Below, piece after piece: positions 34,154-43,572 of a DNA stretch of 64,000 nucleotides. This DNA is from Jannaschia sp. GRR-S6-38 (GTDB lineage: Bacteria; Pseudomonadota; Alphaproteobacteria; Rhodobacterales; Rhodobacteraceae), in assembly GCF_029853695.1 (NCBI RefSeq), contig NZ_CP122537.1, forward strand, positions 372,001 through 436,000, written 5' to 3'. A program made the position numbers and the translations under genes. Within the stretch, counting starts at the first letter, position 1, and each line of letters opens with the position of its first letter. Under the pieces are notes generated by a model. It made no database searches. It worked only from the letters and a program-made list of their open reading frames with translations, and had not been told where the DNA came from.

Positions 34154-36349
34154 CTAGTCCGGCGCGTGGGTCAGTTCCGGCACATCCTTCGCGCCCGCGC
34201 TGCCGCGGCCCGACAAGGACGGGTTCTCCATGAAGAAGCGATGGCAGGAGAACGGGTTCTCCAGCTTCGACAGGTCGGGCCGCGTCCATTCGCCCTCGGG
34301 GCCGAGCACCCAGCTCTGCGCGACATCGGCGAGGTTGGCGGCCATGATCTGGTCGACGATCTGCGCCTTCACGGTCGGATTGGTGCATTCCACCAGCGTC
34401 TCGACGCGGCGGTTGAGATTGCGGCCCATCCAGTCGGCCGAACTGATATAGACCCGCGCCTTCTTGTGCGGCAGCCCGTGGCCATTGCCGAAGCAGACGA
34501 TGCGGCTGTGCTCGAGGAAGCGGCCGACGACCGACTTGACGCGGATCGTCTCGGACAGTCCTTCGACGCCGGGGCGCAGGCCGCAGATGCCGCGCACGAC
34601 CAGCTCGATGCGGACGCCTGCCTGGCTGGCCGCGTAGAGCGCGTCGATCACATCGGGCTCGATCAGCGCGTTCATCTTGGCCCATATCACCGCGGGCCGG
34701 CCGGCGCGGGCATGCTCGATCTCGGCGGCGATCGAGGTGAGCAGGTGGTCCTTCAGGTGAACCGGCGAGATCCGCAGCGCCTCCAGTCCCTCGGGGGGCG
34801 CGTAGCCCGAGATGTAGTTGAAGACCTTCGTCGCATCGCGGGCCAGCTTCTCGTTGGCGGTGAAGAGGCTGAGATCGGTGTAGATGCGCGCGGTGATAGG
34901 GTGGTAGTTGCCGGTGCCGAAATGCGAATAGGTCACCAGCCGGTCGTTCTCGCGGCGGACCACGGTGCTGATCTTGGCGTGGGTCTTGTAGCTGGTGAAG
35001 CCGTAGACGACATGCGCGCCCGCCCGCTCCAGACGCCGCGACTGCCGGATATTGGCGGCCTCGTCGAAACGCGCCTTCAGCTCGACCAGCGCGGTCACCG
35101 TCTTGCCCGCCTCCGCCGCCTCGCAGAGCGCGGCGACGATCGGGCTGTCGCGCGAGGTGCGGTAGAGCGTCTGCTTGATCGCCACGACATTCGAATCGGT
35201 GGCCGCCTGAGTCAGAAAGCGGATGACCATGTCGAAGGTCTCGTAGGGATGGTGCAGCAGCATGTCTTTCTGACGGATCGCCGCGAACATGTCGCCGTCA
35301 TGGTCCTGCACGCGCTCGGGCACGCGCGGGGTGAAGGTGTTCCAGAGCAGGTCCTTGCGGTCGTCGACGACCAGTTCCTTGAGCGCGGCGAGCCCGATCA
35401 GGCCGTCGACCTCGATCACTTCGTGCTCGGCCACCCCGATCTCGTCCACGATCTCGCCGCGCAGGCTCGCGGGGGCGCCGGCGGTGATCTTCATGCGCAC
35501 GATCTCGCCCCGGCGGCGGCGCTTCAGCGCGGTCTCGAACTCGCGCACCAGGTCCTCGGCCTCCTCCTCGACCTCCAGATCGCTGTCGCGCAGCACCCGG
35601 AAGGAGCAGTGGCCCTTGAGCCCATAGCCGGGGAAGAGCTGCTCGATCTGCATCAGCAGAAGCTCCTCCAGCGGCAGGAACCGGATCGGCGTCTCCTCGC
35701 CCTCGCCCGCGGGCAGGCGGATGAAGCGGTCGATCTGCGCGGGGATGGGCAGAAGCGCGCGCAGGGTGCGCCCGTCGGATTTGCGCTCCAGCTCGACGGC
35801 CAGCGCGAAGCCTTCGTTCGGGATGAAGGGGAACGGATGCGCCGGGTCGATGGCCAAGGGCGAGAGCACGGGGAAGACCTCGCGCAGGAAGTGATCGGCC
35901 AGCGCCGTCCGCTCCGGCTTGGTCAGCGCGCCGCGGTCCAGAAGGCAGAGGCCCGCCGTCTCCATCTCGCGCTTCAGCGCCTTCCAGACATCCTGCTGGC
36001 GCGACAGCAGGGCCGTGGCATCGACGTCGATCATGGTCAGCTGCTCGGCAGGGGTGCGGCCATCGGCGGCCGGCGTGCGGTTGCCCGCGCGCGCCAGCTC
36101 GCGCAGGCCGGCGACGCGAACGGTGTAGAATTCGTCGAGATTCGCCGCCGAGATCGACAGGAAGCGCAGCCGCTCCAGCAGGGGCACGCGAGGGTTCTCG
36201 GCCTCCTCCAGCACGCGGGAATTGAAGCTGAGCCAGCTGATCTCCCGGTTGAAGAAGCGCCGGGGGCCGGTGCGACGGTCGTCATCCAGCGCGCGCGGCG
36301 CGGGCAGTGGGGCGTTGAGGAAATCTGCGGCGGGGACGGACTCGGGCAT
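34154..36349 (-). CDS. ppk: polyphosphate kinase 1
   Basis: Makes polyphosphate from ATP. The four-domain PPK1 layout is present: N-domain with [18 protein letters not shown] and [16 protein letters not shown], and two PLD-like catalytic domains with the histidine motifs YKTHAKIS and [27 protein letters not shown] follows the first. 731 residues, normal length. It is the gene after hdaA, an arrangement also known in Caulobacter. No clear Shine-Dalgarno sequence is seen before the ATG. Confidence 0.97.
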   Translation of the reverse strand: MPESVPAADFLNAPLPAPRALDDDRRTGPRRFFNREISWLSFNSRVLEEAENPRVPLLERLRFLSISAANLDEFYTVRVAGLRELARAGNRTPAADGRTPAEQLTMIDVDATALLSRQQDVWKALKREMETAGLCLLDRGALTKPERTALADHFLREVFPVLSPLAIDPAHPFPFIPNEGFALAVELERKSDGRTLRALLPIPAQIDRFIRLPAGEGEETPIRFLPLEELLLMQIEQLFPGYGLKGHCSFRVLRDSDLEVEEEAEDLVREFETALKRRRRGEIVRMKITAGAPASLRGEIVDEIGVAEHEVIEVDGLIGLAALKELVVDDRKDLLWNTFTPRVPERVQDHDGDMFAAIRQKDMLLHHPYETFDMVIRFLTQAATDSNVVAIKQTLYRTSRDSPIVAALCEAAEAGKTVTALVELKARFDEAANIRQSRRLERAGAHVVYGFTSYKTHAKISTVVRRENDRLVTYSHFGTGNYHPITARIYTDLSLFTANEKLARDATKVFNYISGYAPPEGLEALRISPVHLKDHLLTSIAAEIEHARAGRPAVIWAKMNALIEPDVIDALYAASQAGVRIELVVRGICGLRPGVEGLSETIRVKSVVGRFLEHSRIVCFGNGHGLPHKKARVYISSADWMGRNLNRRVETLVECTNPTVKAQIVDQIMAANLADVAQSWVLGPEGEWTRPDLSKLENPFSCHRFFMENPSLSGRGSAGAKDVPELTHAPD

Positions 36350-36438
36350 GAAAACGGGCTGACGGTTTGCTGAAATAATCGGGTGATGCGGGCGCCGAGC
36401 CTAGCCGCTTTTCCCCCCGAAGCGCCAGAGCCGGCCGC

Positions 36439-37089
36439 TCAGCCTTCCAGAAGCTCACGGGCGAGCGCGCCGTTGATCGGCACGCCGCGCGCCAGCGATG
36501 CGCGGTCCAGCCGGTCGACCAATGCGCTGGCGGCGGCGAAGCTGCGTTCCATCCGGGGCAGGAGATAGCCGATCAGCGCGGGCTTCACCTGCAATTGCCG
36601 GTCGGAGAAGAGCTTCAGTAGCACCACCGACAGAAGCGTGTCGTCGGGATCCTCGATCGCCGCGGGCGTGGTGGCCGACAAGCGGCTGGCCAGGTCCGGC
36701 AGCGCCACGCGCCATGTCGCCGGCGGGGTCCGGCCCGTCAGCAGAAGCCCCCGTCCCGCCGCCGCGCAGGCGTTCAGCAGGTGGAAAAGCGCCGTCTCAT
36801 CGCAGCCGCGGTCGCAATCCTCCAGGACCAGCGGGGCCGTGGCGAGCTGCGGCGCTTCGTCCGCGGAGAGCGCGGCGCAGGGCAGGATCCGCGCGCCCGC
36901 CTCCTCGGCCCAGATGGCGGCCAGGTGCGATTTCCCCGCGCCCGCCGGTCCGATCAGGGCCAGCCGCCCCTCGGGCCAGTCGGGCCATGTCTCGACCAGC
37001 CGCAGCGCCGTGGCGTTGGAGGGCGAGACCATGAAATCCTCGCGCCCCCGCGCCTCCAGGCGCGGCAGGGGAATGCTGAGCTGGTCCAT
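36439..37089 (-). CDS. hdaA: DnaA-related regulatory inactivator HdaA
   Basis: Short AAA+ protein of 216 residues related to DnaA domain III. The Walker A GPAGAGKSHLA is intact, VLEDCDRG sits at Walker B, and DLASRLSATTPAAIEDPDD resembles the sensor/Arg-finger part of Hda. The N-terminus MDQLSIPLPRLEARG carries a QL-type clamp-binding motif, as needed to bring the DnaN clamp to DnaA. Hda stimulates ATP hydrolysis by DnaA and limits re-initiation. It starts two bases after the perM stop and precedes ppk. Confidence 0.92.
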   Translation of the reverse strand: MDQLSIPLPRLEARGREDFMVSPSNATALRLVETWPDWPEGRLALIGPAGAGKSHLAAIWAEEAGARILPCAALSADEAPQLATAPLVLEDCDRGCDETALFHLLNACAAAGRGLLLTGRTPPATWRVALPDLASRLSATTPAAIEDPDDTLLSVVLLKLFSDRQLQVKPALIGYLLPRMERSFAAASALVDRLDRASLARGVPINGALARELLEG

Positions 37090-37091
37090 GG

Positions 37092-38162
37092 TCAGGCGCC
37101 GGGCCCCCGGCCCGCCGAGCCGCGATAGAGCATGCTGGACTTGTAATTCGACACTGCGAACCGCGTGACGACGCCCAGCGCTGCGGCCAGCGGCACGGCC
37201 ACCAGCATGCCCACGAAGCCGTAGATCGAGCCGAAGGCCGAGAGGGCGAAGAGCAGCCAGACCGGGTGCAGCCCGACCGACCCGCCGACCAGCTTCGGCG
37301 TCAGGACGTTGCCTTCGAGGAACTGCCCGGCCGCGAAGATCGCCGCCACCAGCCCGATCGACAGCCAGTCGCCCCAGAACTGGAACAGCGCCAGCCCGAT
37401 GGCCAGCACCCCGCCGACCAGCGCGCCGACATAGGGAATGAAGGTGATGAGCCCGGCGACGGCGCCGACGATCAGGCCGAATTGCAGCCCCACCGCGATC
37501 AGTCCGACCGAATAGAAGGTACCGAGGATCAGGCAGACCGTCCCCTGCCCGCGCACGAAGCTGGCCAGCGTCGCGTCGATCTCGCGCGCGAGGTCGCGGA
37601 TCGTGCCGACATGCTCCCGCGGGAGGAGGTCGTCGATGCGGGCGACCATGTTGTCCCAGTCGAGCAGCAGGTAGAAGGCCACGACCGGCACGACGATGAT
37701 GAAGACCAGCGCGTTGACGACGCCGAAGAGCCCCGAGACCACGCCCTGCGCCAGTTGGCCGCCGCGGGCGCGCACCGCCTCGCCCAAGTCGCGCAGCGTG
37801 GTCTGGATCAGCCCGTCCGCGGCGGCGGTCTCGGGGAAGCGGACGCGCAGCCAGTCGCGGAAGGCGCCGAAATACTCGGGCGCCTTCAGGATCAGCGCCT
37901 GCGCCTGGTCGACGAGAAGCGGGATCAGGAAGGCGATGGCCCCCGTCAGGGCCAGCACGCCCACCAACGTTATCACCGTCGTCGCGGCGGCGCGGGGCAG
38001 ACCCAGCGACTCCAGCCGGTCGGCCAGCGGATCGAGGATATAGGCGATGGCGCCGCCCACGATGAAGGGCAGCAGGATCGGGCCGAGATACCACAGGATC
38101 ACGAGAAACAGCGCCGCGGCGATGCCCCAATAGGTCATCTGTTGCCTGACGGACAAAGCCAT
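37092..38162 (-). CDS. AI-2E family transporter (PerM-like permease)
   Basis: Polytopic membrane protein of 356 residues with about eight hydrophobic segments. It opens with YWGIAAALFLVILWYLGPILLP-like helices, and the C-terminal core has FIPYVGALVGGVLAIGLAL and FLEGNVLTPKLVGGSVGLHP, which are diagnostic of the family. Members export small molecules or ions in several bacteria; the substrate is unknown. AGAGGCG precedes the ATG. In many alphaproteobacteria this gene lies just before hdaA, as here. Confidence 0.93.
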   Translation of the reverse strand: MALSVRQQMTYWGIAAALFLVILWYLGPILLPFIVGGAIAYILDPLADRLESLGLPRAAATTVITLVGVLALTGAIAFLIPLLVDQAQALILKAPEYFGAFRDWLRVRFPETAAADGLIQTTLRDLGEAVRARGGQLAQGVVSGLFGVVNALVFIIVVPVVAFYLLLDWDNMVARIDDLLPREHVGTIRDLAREIDATLASFVRGQGTVCLILGTFYSVGLIAVGLQFGLIVGAVAGLITFIPYVGALVGGVLAIGLALFQFWGDWLSIGLVAAIFAAGQFLEGNVLTPKLVGGSVGLHPVWLLFALSAFGSIYGFVGMLVAVPLAAALGVVTRFAVSNYKSSMLYRGSAGRGPGA

Positions 38163-38261
38163 GTCGGGGACGCCTCTCGTGCCGCAATGCGGCGCAGGAT
38201 GCCCGCCCCGGGCGGGGCGCGCAAGCGGCCTTCGGCGGCGCGCTTAGCGGGCGGGCCCGGC

Positions 38262-38714
38262 CTAGGCCAGCCGCTCCTTCACCATCGGGCCCACGCGGCC
38301 GAAATCGATCTGGCCGGGATGGCGCGCCTTCAGCACGCCCATCACCTTGCCCATGTCGCGCACCGAGCTGGCGCCGGTCTCGGCGATGGCGGCCGCGACG
38401 GCGGCGTCGACCTGCTTCTCGGTCAGCTTGCGCGGCAGGTACTCCTCGACGATCTCGATCTCGGCGCGTTCCTGCTCGGCCAGCTCCAGCCGGCCCGCCT
38501 CCTCATAGGCGCGGGCGGATTCCTGGCGCTGCTTGACCATCTTCGACAGGATCGCGGTCGCCTCAGCGTCGCCGACGCTGCGCCCCTCGGCGCGCAGCGC
38601 GATATCCTGGTCCTTCAGCGCGGCGTTGATCAGACGCAGCGTGCCCACGCGCCGCTGGTCCTTGTCGCGCATCGCATCCTTGAGCGCGGCGTTCAGCTTC
38701 TCTCGCAAATCCAT
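38262..38714 (-). CDS. GatB/YqeY-domain protein
   Basis: 150-residue protein equal to the tail domain of the amidotransferase subunit GatB. LREKLNAALKDAMRDKDQRR, LRLINAALKDQDI and EIVEEYLPRKLTEKQV are the family's conserved helices. It may act in tRNA-dependent amidation, but a free YqeY has no proven role. The ATG at 38714 has GAGGAAGCG upstream; the longer frame starting at 38753 lacks one. It is divergent from carA. Confidence 0.93.
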   Translation of the reverse strand: MDLREKLNAALKDAMRDKDQRRVGTLRLINAALKDQDIALRAEGRSVGDAEATAILSKMVKQRQESARAYEEAGRLELAEQERAEIEIVEEYLPRKLTEKQVDAAVAAAIAETGASSVRDMGKVMGVLKARHPGQIDFGRVGPMVKERLA

Positions 38715-38896
38715 CGCTTCCTCGTCCGGTCGGGGCTCAGAGCGGGCAGACATAGTGCCGATAGCGGCCGGCGCAAACCCTTCCCCGAAGTCAGGCCATC
38801 GCGTAGGGCTGGCGGGGCGCGTCGCTTGACGGCCTTCCTGCCGCTCCCTAGAAGCCCGCGAGTTTGCCCGTCTTCCAGCCGCACCGGAGAGGTCCC

Positions 38897-40042
38897 ATGA
38901 CCCAGATGCCGACCGCCTGCCTCGCCCTCGCCGACGGGACGATCTTCCGCGGCCGCGGCTTCGGGGCCACGGGCACGGCGGTAGCGGAGCTGTGCTTCAA
39001 CACCGCGATGACCGGCTACCAGGAGATCATGACCGACCCGTCCTATGCCGGGCAGATCGTGACTTTCACTTTCCCGCATATCGGAAATACCGGCATCACG
39101 CCCGAGGATGACGAGACCGCCGACCCGGTCGCCGCGGGCATGGTGGTCAAGTGGGACCCGACCGAGCCGTCGAACTGGCGCGCGACGCGCGATCTGGAGA
39201 GCTGGCTCGCCGCGCGCGGCCGGATCGGGATGGGCGGGGTCGACACCCGGCGCCTGACCCGCGCGATCCGCCAGCAGGGCGCGCCGCATGTCGCGCTCGC
39301 CCACGACCCGGATGGCAATTTCGACATCGAGGATCTGGTCGCCCGGGCGCGCGCCTTCCGCGGGCTGGAAGGCATGGACCTCGCCCGCGACGTCACCACC
39401 CGGCAATCCTATCGCTGGTCCGAGACGAAATGGGCCTGGCCCGGCGGCTATGGCACGCAGGACGCCCCCAAGCACAAGGTCGTCGCCATCGATTACGGCG
39501 CCAAGCGCAACATCCTGCGCTCGCTGGCCTCGTCGGGCTGCGACGTGACCGTCCTGCCCGCCACCGCCACCGCCGAGGACGTGCGCGCGCTGAACCCCGA
39601 CGGGCTGTTCCTGTCGAACGGTCCGGGCGATCCGGCCGCGACCGGCGAATACGCGGTGCCGATGATCCGCGAGATCGTCGAGAGCGGCCTGCCGGTCTTC
39701 GGCATCTGCCTCGGCCACCAGATGCTGGCCATGGCGCTGGGCGCGCGCACGGTGAAGATGAACCACGGCCATCACGGCGCGAACCACCCCGTGCAGCGCA
39801 AGCGCGACGGCAAGGTCGAGATCACGTCGATGAACCACGGCTTCACCGTCGACGCGCAAAGCCTGCCCGATGGCGTCGAGGAGACGCATGTCAGCCTGTT
39901 CGACGGCTCGAATTGCGGCATCCGCCTGTCCGGTCGCCCGGTCTTCTCGGTCCAGTACCACCCCGAGGCGAGCCCCGGGCCGCATGACAGCGCCTATCTG
40001 TTCGACGATTTCGCGGCCGCGATGGCCGCCCGGACGAGCTGA
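38897..40042 (+). CDS. carA: carbamoyl-phosphate synthase small subunit
   Basis: Glutaminase subunit that feeds ammonia to CarB for arginine and pyrimidine synthesis. The N-terminal CarA domain has ELCFNTAMTGYQEIMTDPSY. The class I amidotransferase triad is visible: Cys in FGICLGHQML, and His/Glu in VQYHPEASPGPHD. 381 residues. GGAGAGG precedes the ATG at 38897; the longer frame has no site. It is divergent from YqeY with about 180 bases between. Confidence 0.97.
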   Translation: MTQMPTACLALADGTIFRGRGFGATGTAVAELCFNTAMTGYQEIMTDPSYAGQIVTFTFPHIGNTGITPEDDETADPVAAGMVVKWDPTEPSNWRATRDLESWLAARGRIGMGGVDTRRLTRAIRQQGAPHVALAHDPDGNFDIEDLVARARAFRGLEGMDLARDVTTRQSYRWSETKWAWPGGYGTQDAPKHKVVAIDYGAKRNILRSLASSGCDVTVLPATATAEDVRALNPDGLFLSNGPGDPAATGEYAVPMIREIVESGLPVFGICLGHQMLAMALGARTVKMNHGHHGANHPVQRKRDGKVEITSMNHGFTVDAQSLPDGVEETHVSLFDGSNCGIRLSGRPVFSVQYHPEASPGPHDSAYLFDDFAAAMAARTS

Positions 40043-40057
40043 TCCCGCTGCGCGCGC

Positions 40058-40072
40058 TTAACCTTGCGTTAA
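40058..40072 (+). promoter_or_regulatory. CtrA-type binding site
   Basis: TTAACCTTGCGTTAA matches TTAA-N7-TTAA exactly, and with the next base fits TTAAC-N5-GTTAAC, the full CtrA box of alphaproteobacteria. It is 42 bases upstream of the ATG at 40115, in a genome where such A/T words are rare. It suggests CtrA control of the glycosyltransferase gene. Confidence 0.7.
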
Positions 40073-40114
40073 CCATCCTGCCTTAGCCGCCGGACTCCCA
40101 AGGGGGAGAGCCGG

Positions 40115-40323
40115 ATGTCCGTCAACGAGCCCGGAATCGGGCGCAGCCGGGCGGGGCCGACCGCCGCCGCGCCGCACTGGATCATCGATCCGGACGCGTC
40201 GCGTGCGCTGCGCAGCACCGTCGATCCCCGAACCGCCCCCTCCTGCGCCGGGCCCGCCGCCCGGTCGAGCCTCTGGCCAATCGCGCCGATACGCCCCGCA
40301 CCCTGGGACATATCCTGCTCGGC
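40115..40323 (+). other. out-of-frame 5' segment of the glycosyltransferase gene (frameshift)
   Basis: An ATG at 40115 has an excellent AGGGGGAGAG Shine-Dalgarno sequence and codons with GC-rich third positions up to about 40225. From there the coding character passes to the frame that continues into 40324-42171, where PLANRADTPRTLGHILLGMG joins smoothly to an MshEN-like domain. The junction lies at a CCCC run (40226-40229), consistent with loss of one base. Either a mutation or a sequence error. Confidence 0.6.
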
Positions 40324-42171
40324 ATGGGGGCACTCGACCGGTTCGACCTGGCCCGCGCTCTGATCGCGCAGCGCGAGACCGGCGCGCCGCTGGGCGAGAC
40401 CCTTCTGGCGCGGGGCATCATCTCGGCCGACGCGCTCGCGGATGCGCTCGCCACGCAATTCCGGCGGCCCCGCGCCGATCCGCGCCCCGACGGCCGCGCG
40501 CGCGACGACCTGGTCCGCCAGTTTCCGGCAGAGCTCGCGCTGCGGCTGGGGGCCGTGCCGTGGTCGCGCCGGGGCGGCCGGGTCGTCATCGCCACGTCGC
40601 GCCCCGAGGACGCGAAGGCGATCCTGCGCGCCGCCGCGCCGCATTTCGGGCAATGCCACCTGGCCGTCGCGACACGGGCCGAGGTCGAGGCGCGCATCGC
40701 CGCCGTCCACGGCCCGGCGCTGGCCCGACTGGCCGAATGCCGCGCGCCCGGGGACCAGACCTGCCGCGCCATGCAGGGGCGCTCGGTCACGGTCGCGATG
40801 ATCGGGCTGCTGGCGGCGGCGCTCGGCGCGCTCTCGCTCTGGCCCGGCCCGGTGGTCGCGGGCCTGACCCTTCTGGCGGTGCTGGTCGCGGTCCTGAACG
40901 CCGGCCTGCGTGTGGCCGCCGCGATCGCCAGCCGCCGGCCCGCGCCGCGCCGCTTCGCCAGCATCCGGCCCGCCCGCGAGGCCAGGCACGGCCCGCCCAT
41001 CGTCACGATCTTCGTGCCGCTGCACCGCGAGCCCGACATTGCCGGCCCGCTCACCCGGCGCCTGTCGCGGATCGAATACCCGCGCGAGCGTCTGGATATC
41101 TGCCTCGTGGTCGAGGAAGACGACCAGCTCACCCGCGCCGCGCTCGAGGCTGCGAGCCTCCCGGCCTGGATCCGCGTCATCGTCGTCCCCGACGGCCAGC
41201 CGCGGACGAAACCGCGGGCGATGAACTATGCGCTCAACTTCGCGCGCGGCAGCATCGTGGGCATCTACGACGCCGAGGACGCGCCCGCGCCCGACCAGAT
41301 CCGCCAGGTGGTCGCGCGCTTTCACGCCGCGCCGCCCGACCTGGCCTGCCTCCAGGGCCGGCTCGATTTCTACAACCCCGAGCGCAACTGGATCGCCCGG
41401 TGCTTCACGATGGAATACGCCAACTGGTTCCGGCTGGTCCTGCCCGGGATCGCGCGCATGGGTCTCGTCGTGCCGCTGGGCGGGACCACGCTGTTCTTCC
41501 GCCGCGACCTGCTCGAGGAGATCGGCGCCTGGGACGCCCATAACGTGACCGAGGATGCCGATCTGGGCGTCCGGCTCGCGCGCCGCGGCTACCGGACCGA
41601 GATCATCGACACCACCACGCTGGAGGAGGCGAACGCGAAGCCGCTCGCCTGGGTCAAGCAGCGCTCGCGCTGGATCAAGGGCTATCTGCTGACCTGGGCC
41701 GTCCACAGCCGCCAGCCGCTCCGGCTCTGGCGCGAACTCGGGCCGAAGCGTGCCCTGGGCTTCCACCTCCTGTTCCTCGGGGCGCTGCTCAGCCCCGCGC
41801 TCCTGCCGCTTCTGTGGTCGCTGGGCCTCCTGAGTTTCGGCATCGCGCACCCGGTGGCGGCGCTGCTGCCGGAAGCGGGCATGACCGCACTGGTCGCGGC
41901 GATGATCTCGCTGCTGGTGGTCGACATCGCCGCGACGCTGGTCAGCCTGTCGGCCCCGCATCACCGGCCGCTGCGGAAATGGATCTTCCTGCTGCCGCTC
42001 TATTTCCCGCTCGCCACGCTGGCCCTGGTGAAGGCCATAGCCGAAGTGCTGCGCAGCCCGTTCCACTGGGACAAGACCGAGCATGGCGCCTTCGGCGGCA
42101 CCGGGAGCGCCGAGGACATCGCCCGACTGGAAGGCCTGTTGAGCCGCGCCGCGGCGCGGCCCGGCGCCTGA
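40324..42171 (+). CDS. family 2 glycosyltransferase with N-terminal MshEN-like domain
   Basis: Processive-type GT2, 615 residues in the intact frame. FDLARALIAQRETGAPLGET and IISADALADALATQF form an MshEN domain, the type that binds c-di-GMP in some ATPases. Two helices (about 155-200) follow. The GT domain has FVPLHREPDIAG, YDAEDAPAPDQI, TEDADLGVRLARRGY and QRSRWIKGY (QxxRW), and then about four membrane helices. It resembles XagB-like exopolysaccharide synthases. The real start is probably ATG 40115, but a frameshift separates the two; the ATG at 40324 has no Shine-Dalgarno sequence. Confidence 0.85.
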   Translation: MGALDRFDLARALIAQRETGAPLGETLLARGIISADALADALATQFRRPRADPRPDGRARDDLVRQFPAELALRLGAVPWSRRGGRVVIATSRPEDAKAILRAAAPHFGQCHLAVATRAEVEARIAAVHGPALARLAECRAPGDQTCRAMQGRSVTVAMIGLLAAALGALSLWPGPVVAGLTLLAVLVAVLNAGLRVAAAIASRRPAPRRFASIRPAREARHGPPIVTIFVPLHREPDIAGPLTRRLSRIEYPRERLDICLVVEEDDQLTRAALEAASLPAWIRVIVVPDGQPRTKPRAMNYALNFARGSIVGIYDAEDAPAPDQIRQVVARFHAAPPDLACLQGRLDFYNPERNWIARCFTMEYANWFRLVLPGIARMGLVVPLGGTTLFFRRDLLEEIGAWDAHNVTEDADLGVRLARRGYRTEIIDTTTLEEANAKPLAWVKQRSRWIKGYLLTWAVHSRQPLRLWRELGPKRALGFHLLFLGALLSPALLPLLWSLGLLSFGIAHPVAALLPEAGMTALVAAMISLLVVDIAATLVSLSAPHHRPLRKWIFLLPLYFPLATLALVKAIAEVLRSPFHWDKTEHGAFGGTGSAEDIARLEGLLSRAAARPGA

Positions 42172-42184
42172 CCGCGCCACCGCC

Positions 42185-42820
42185 TCAGATGCGCCGCGCC
42201 TCTTCGCGCAGCCGCACCTCGAACGCCGTCGAGAGATGCTGGCGCAGGGCCTCCGCCGCGCGATCCCCGTCGCGATCGGCGATCGCCGCGACGATGGTCT
42301 CGTGCTCGTCGAGCGCCGCGGGCCCGCGCCCGTCCGCCGCCAGCGAGGTCGTCGCCATCAGCGCCATCGAGCGGTGCACCATCCCGAGCTGCTGGACGAG
42401 ATAGCGATTGTGCGAGGCGCGGTGGATCTGTTCGTGGAAGCGGCGATTTGCCCGCGACAGCGCGCGCGCGTCGTCAAGCAGGTCCCGGTCCTCGGCGATC
42501 ATGTCGCGCAGGACATTGATCTCCTCGCGCGCGGCATGCTGGGCGGCCAGCCGCGCGGCCAGCGCCTCCAGTTCGGTGCGCACGGCGTAGAGCTCGGCCA
42601 TCTGGTCGTGGCTCAGCGAGGCGACGATCAGCGACCGGCCGTCGCGGGTCAGCAGGGCCTGCGTCTCAAGCCGCTGCAACGCCTCGCGGACTGGCGTGCG
42701 CGAGACGCCGAACCGGTCGGCCAGCTCGCTCTCGACCAGCCGGTCGCCGGGGCGGTAAGTGCCCTCGTCGATGGCGTCGATGATGAGCTGATAGGCGTCT
42801 TTCGTGCCATTGCGATCCAT
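42185..42820 (-). CDS. GntR-family regulator (FadR/FCD type)
   Basis: N-terminal winged helix with YRPGDRLVESELADRFGVSR and TPVREALQRLE, then an all-helical FCD ligand domain with ELYAVRTELEALAARLA and NRRFHEQIHRASHN. The latter includes the His residues that usually hold a metal and an organic acid. 211 residues. Likely a repressor responding to a carboxylate; the target is not clear, since neighbours on both sides face away or have other roles. GGGGACG precedes the ATG. Confidence 0.93.
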   Translation of the reverse strand: MDRNGTKDAYQLIIDAIDEGTYRPGDRLVESELADRFGVSRTPVREALQRLETQALLTRDGRSLIVASLSHDQMAELYAVRTELEALAARLAAQHAAREEINVLRDMIAEDRDLLDDARALSRANRRFHEQIHRASHNRYLVQQLGMVHRSMALMATTSLAADGRGPAALDEHETIVAAIADRDGDRAAEALRQHLSTAFEVRLREEARRI

Positions 42821-42877
42821 GCGCGTCCCCTTGCCGTCGCGCGACGCTAGCTCCGCCCCCCTTGCGGATCAACCGCC

Positions 42878-42896
42878 GGACGGGCAAGGCCCGTCC
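42878..42896 (+). promoter_or_regulatory. hairpin covering the start region of the HAD nucleotidase gene
   Basis: GGACGGGC (42878-42885) and GCCCGTCC (42889-42896) form a perfect eight-base stem with loop AAG. Its 3' arm ends directly at the ATG (42897), and the only Shine-Dalgarno-like AAGG is in the loop and arm. Translation may be limited by this structure. Confidence 0.5.
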
Positions 42897-43547
42897 ATGG
42901 CTTTTGCGCATGTGACCACCTGGGTCTTCGACCTCGACGAGACGCTCTATCCCGTCACGACGCCCCTGTTTCCGCAGATCGAGGCGCGGATGGTGCGCTG
43001 GATCATGGCGACGCTCGATGTCGACGAGGCCGAGGCCGACCGCCTGCGCGCGCGCTGGTGGCACGATCACGGCACCACGCTGGCCGGGCTGATGGAGGAG
43101 CACGGCCAGGACCCGGATCCCTTCCTCGACGACGTGCACGAGATCGACCTTTCGGTCCTGTCCCCCGCCCCCGACCTGCGCGCCGCCATCGCCGCCCTGC
43201 CCGGCCGCAAGATCATCCACACCAACGGCACCGTCCGCTATGCCGAGCGGGTGCTCGATGCGCGCGGCCTCTTGGGTCTCTGGGACGCGATGCACGGGAT
43301 CGAGCATTCGCCGCATCATCGCCCCAAGCCCCATGCCGAGAATTACGCCGCGATCCATGCCCGCGACGGGCTGGACCCGACCCGCGCCGCGATGTTCGAG
43401 GACAGCGCCCGCAACCTCGCCGTGCCGCACGAACTGGGCTTCGCCTGCGTCCATGTCGCGCCCGAACGCGGCGACGGCGCGCATGTCCAGCATCACACGG
43501 CCGATCTCACTGGCTTCCTGCGGGACATCGTGACCACTGGCCCGTGA
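42897..43547 (+). CDS. HAD-family pyrimidine 5'-nucleotidase
   Basis: Haloacid dehalogenase-type phosphatase, 216 residues. Motif I WVFDLDETLYP has the nucleophile Asp, motif II is IIHTNGT, and motif III/IV are KPHAENY and FEDSARNLAVPHELG. The sequence YPVTTPLFPQIEARMVRWI is typical of the SDT1/PHM8-like pyrimidine nucleotidase branch. The ATG at 42897 fits the domain start; the frame upstream is antisense to the GntR gene. A hairpin abuts the start codon. Confidence 0.92.
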   Translation: MAFAHVTTWVFDLDETLYPVTTPLFPQIEARMVRWIMATLDVDEAEADRLRARWWHDHGTTLAGLMEEHGQDPDPFLDDVHEIDLSVLSPAPDLRAAIAALPGRKIIHTNGTVRYAERVLDARGLLGLWDAMHGIEHSPHHRPKPHAENYAAIHARDGLDPTRAAMFEDSARNLAVPHELGFACVHVAPERGDGAHVQHHTADLTGFLRDIVTTGP

Positions 43548-43572
43548 CGCCCCCGCGCCCTACCTGCATCCC

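Noticed and set aside
32822..36373. 1183-codon plus-strand frame over ppx and ppk
   Set aside because: It is the antisense of two well-supported genes and has the Arg/His/Gly-rich composition of a high-GC shadow frame.
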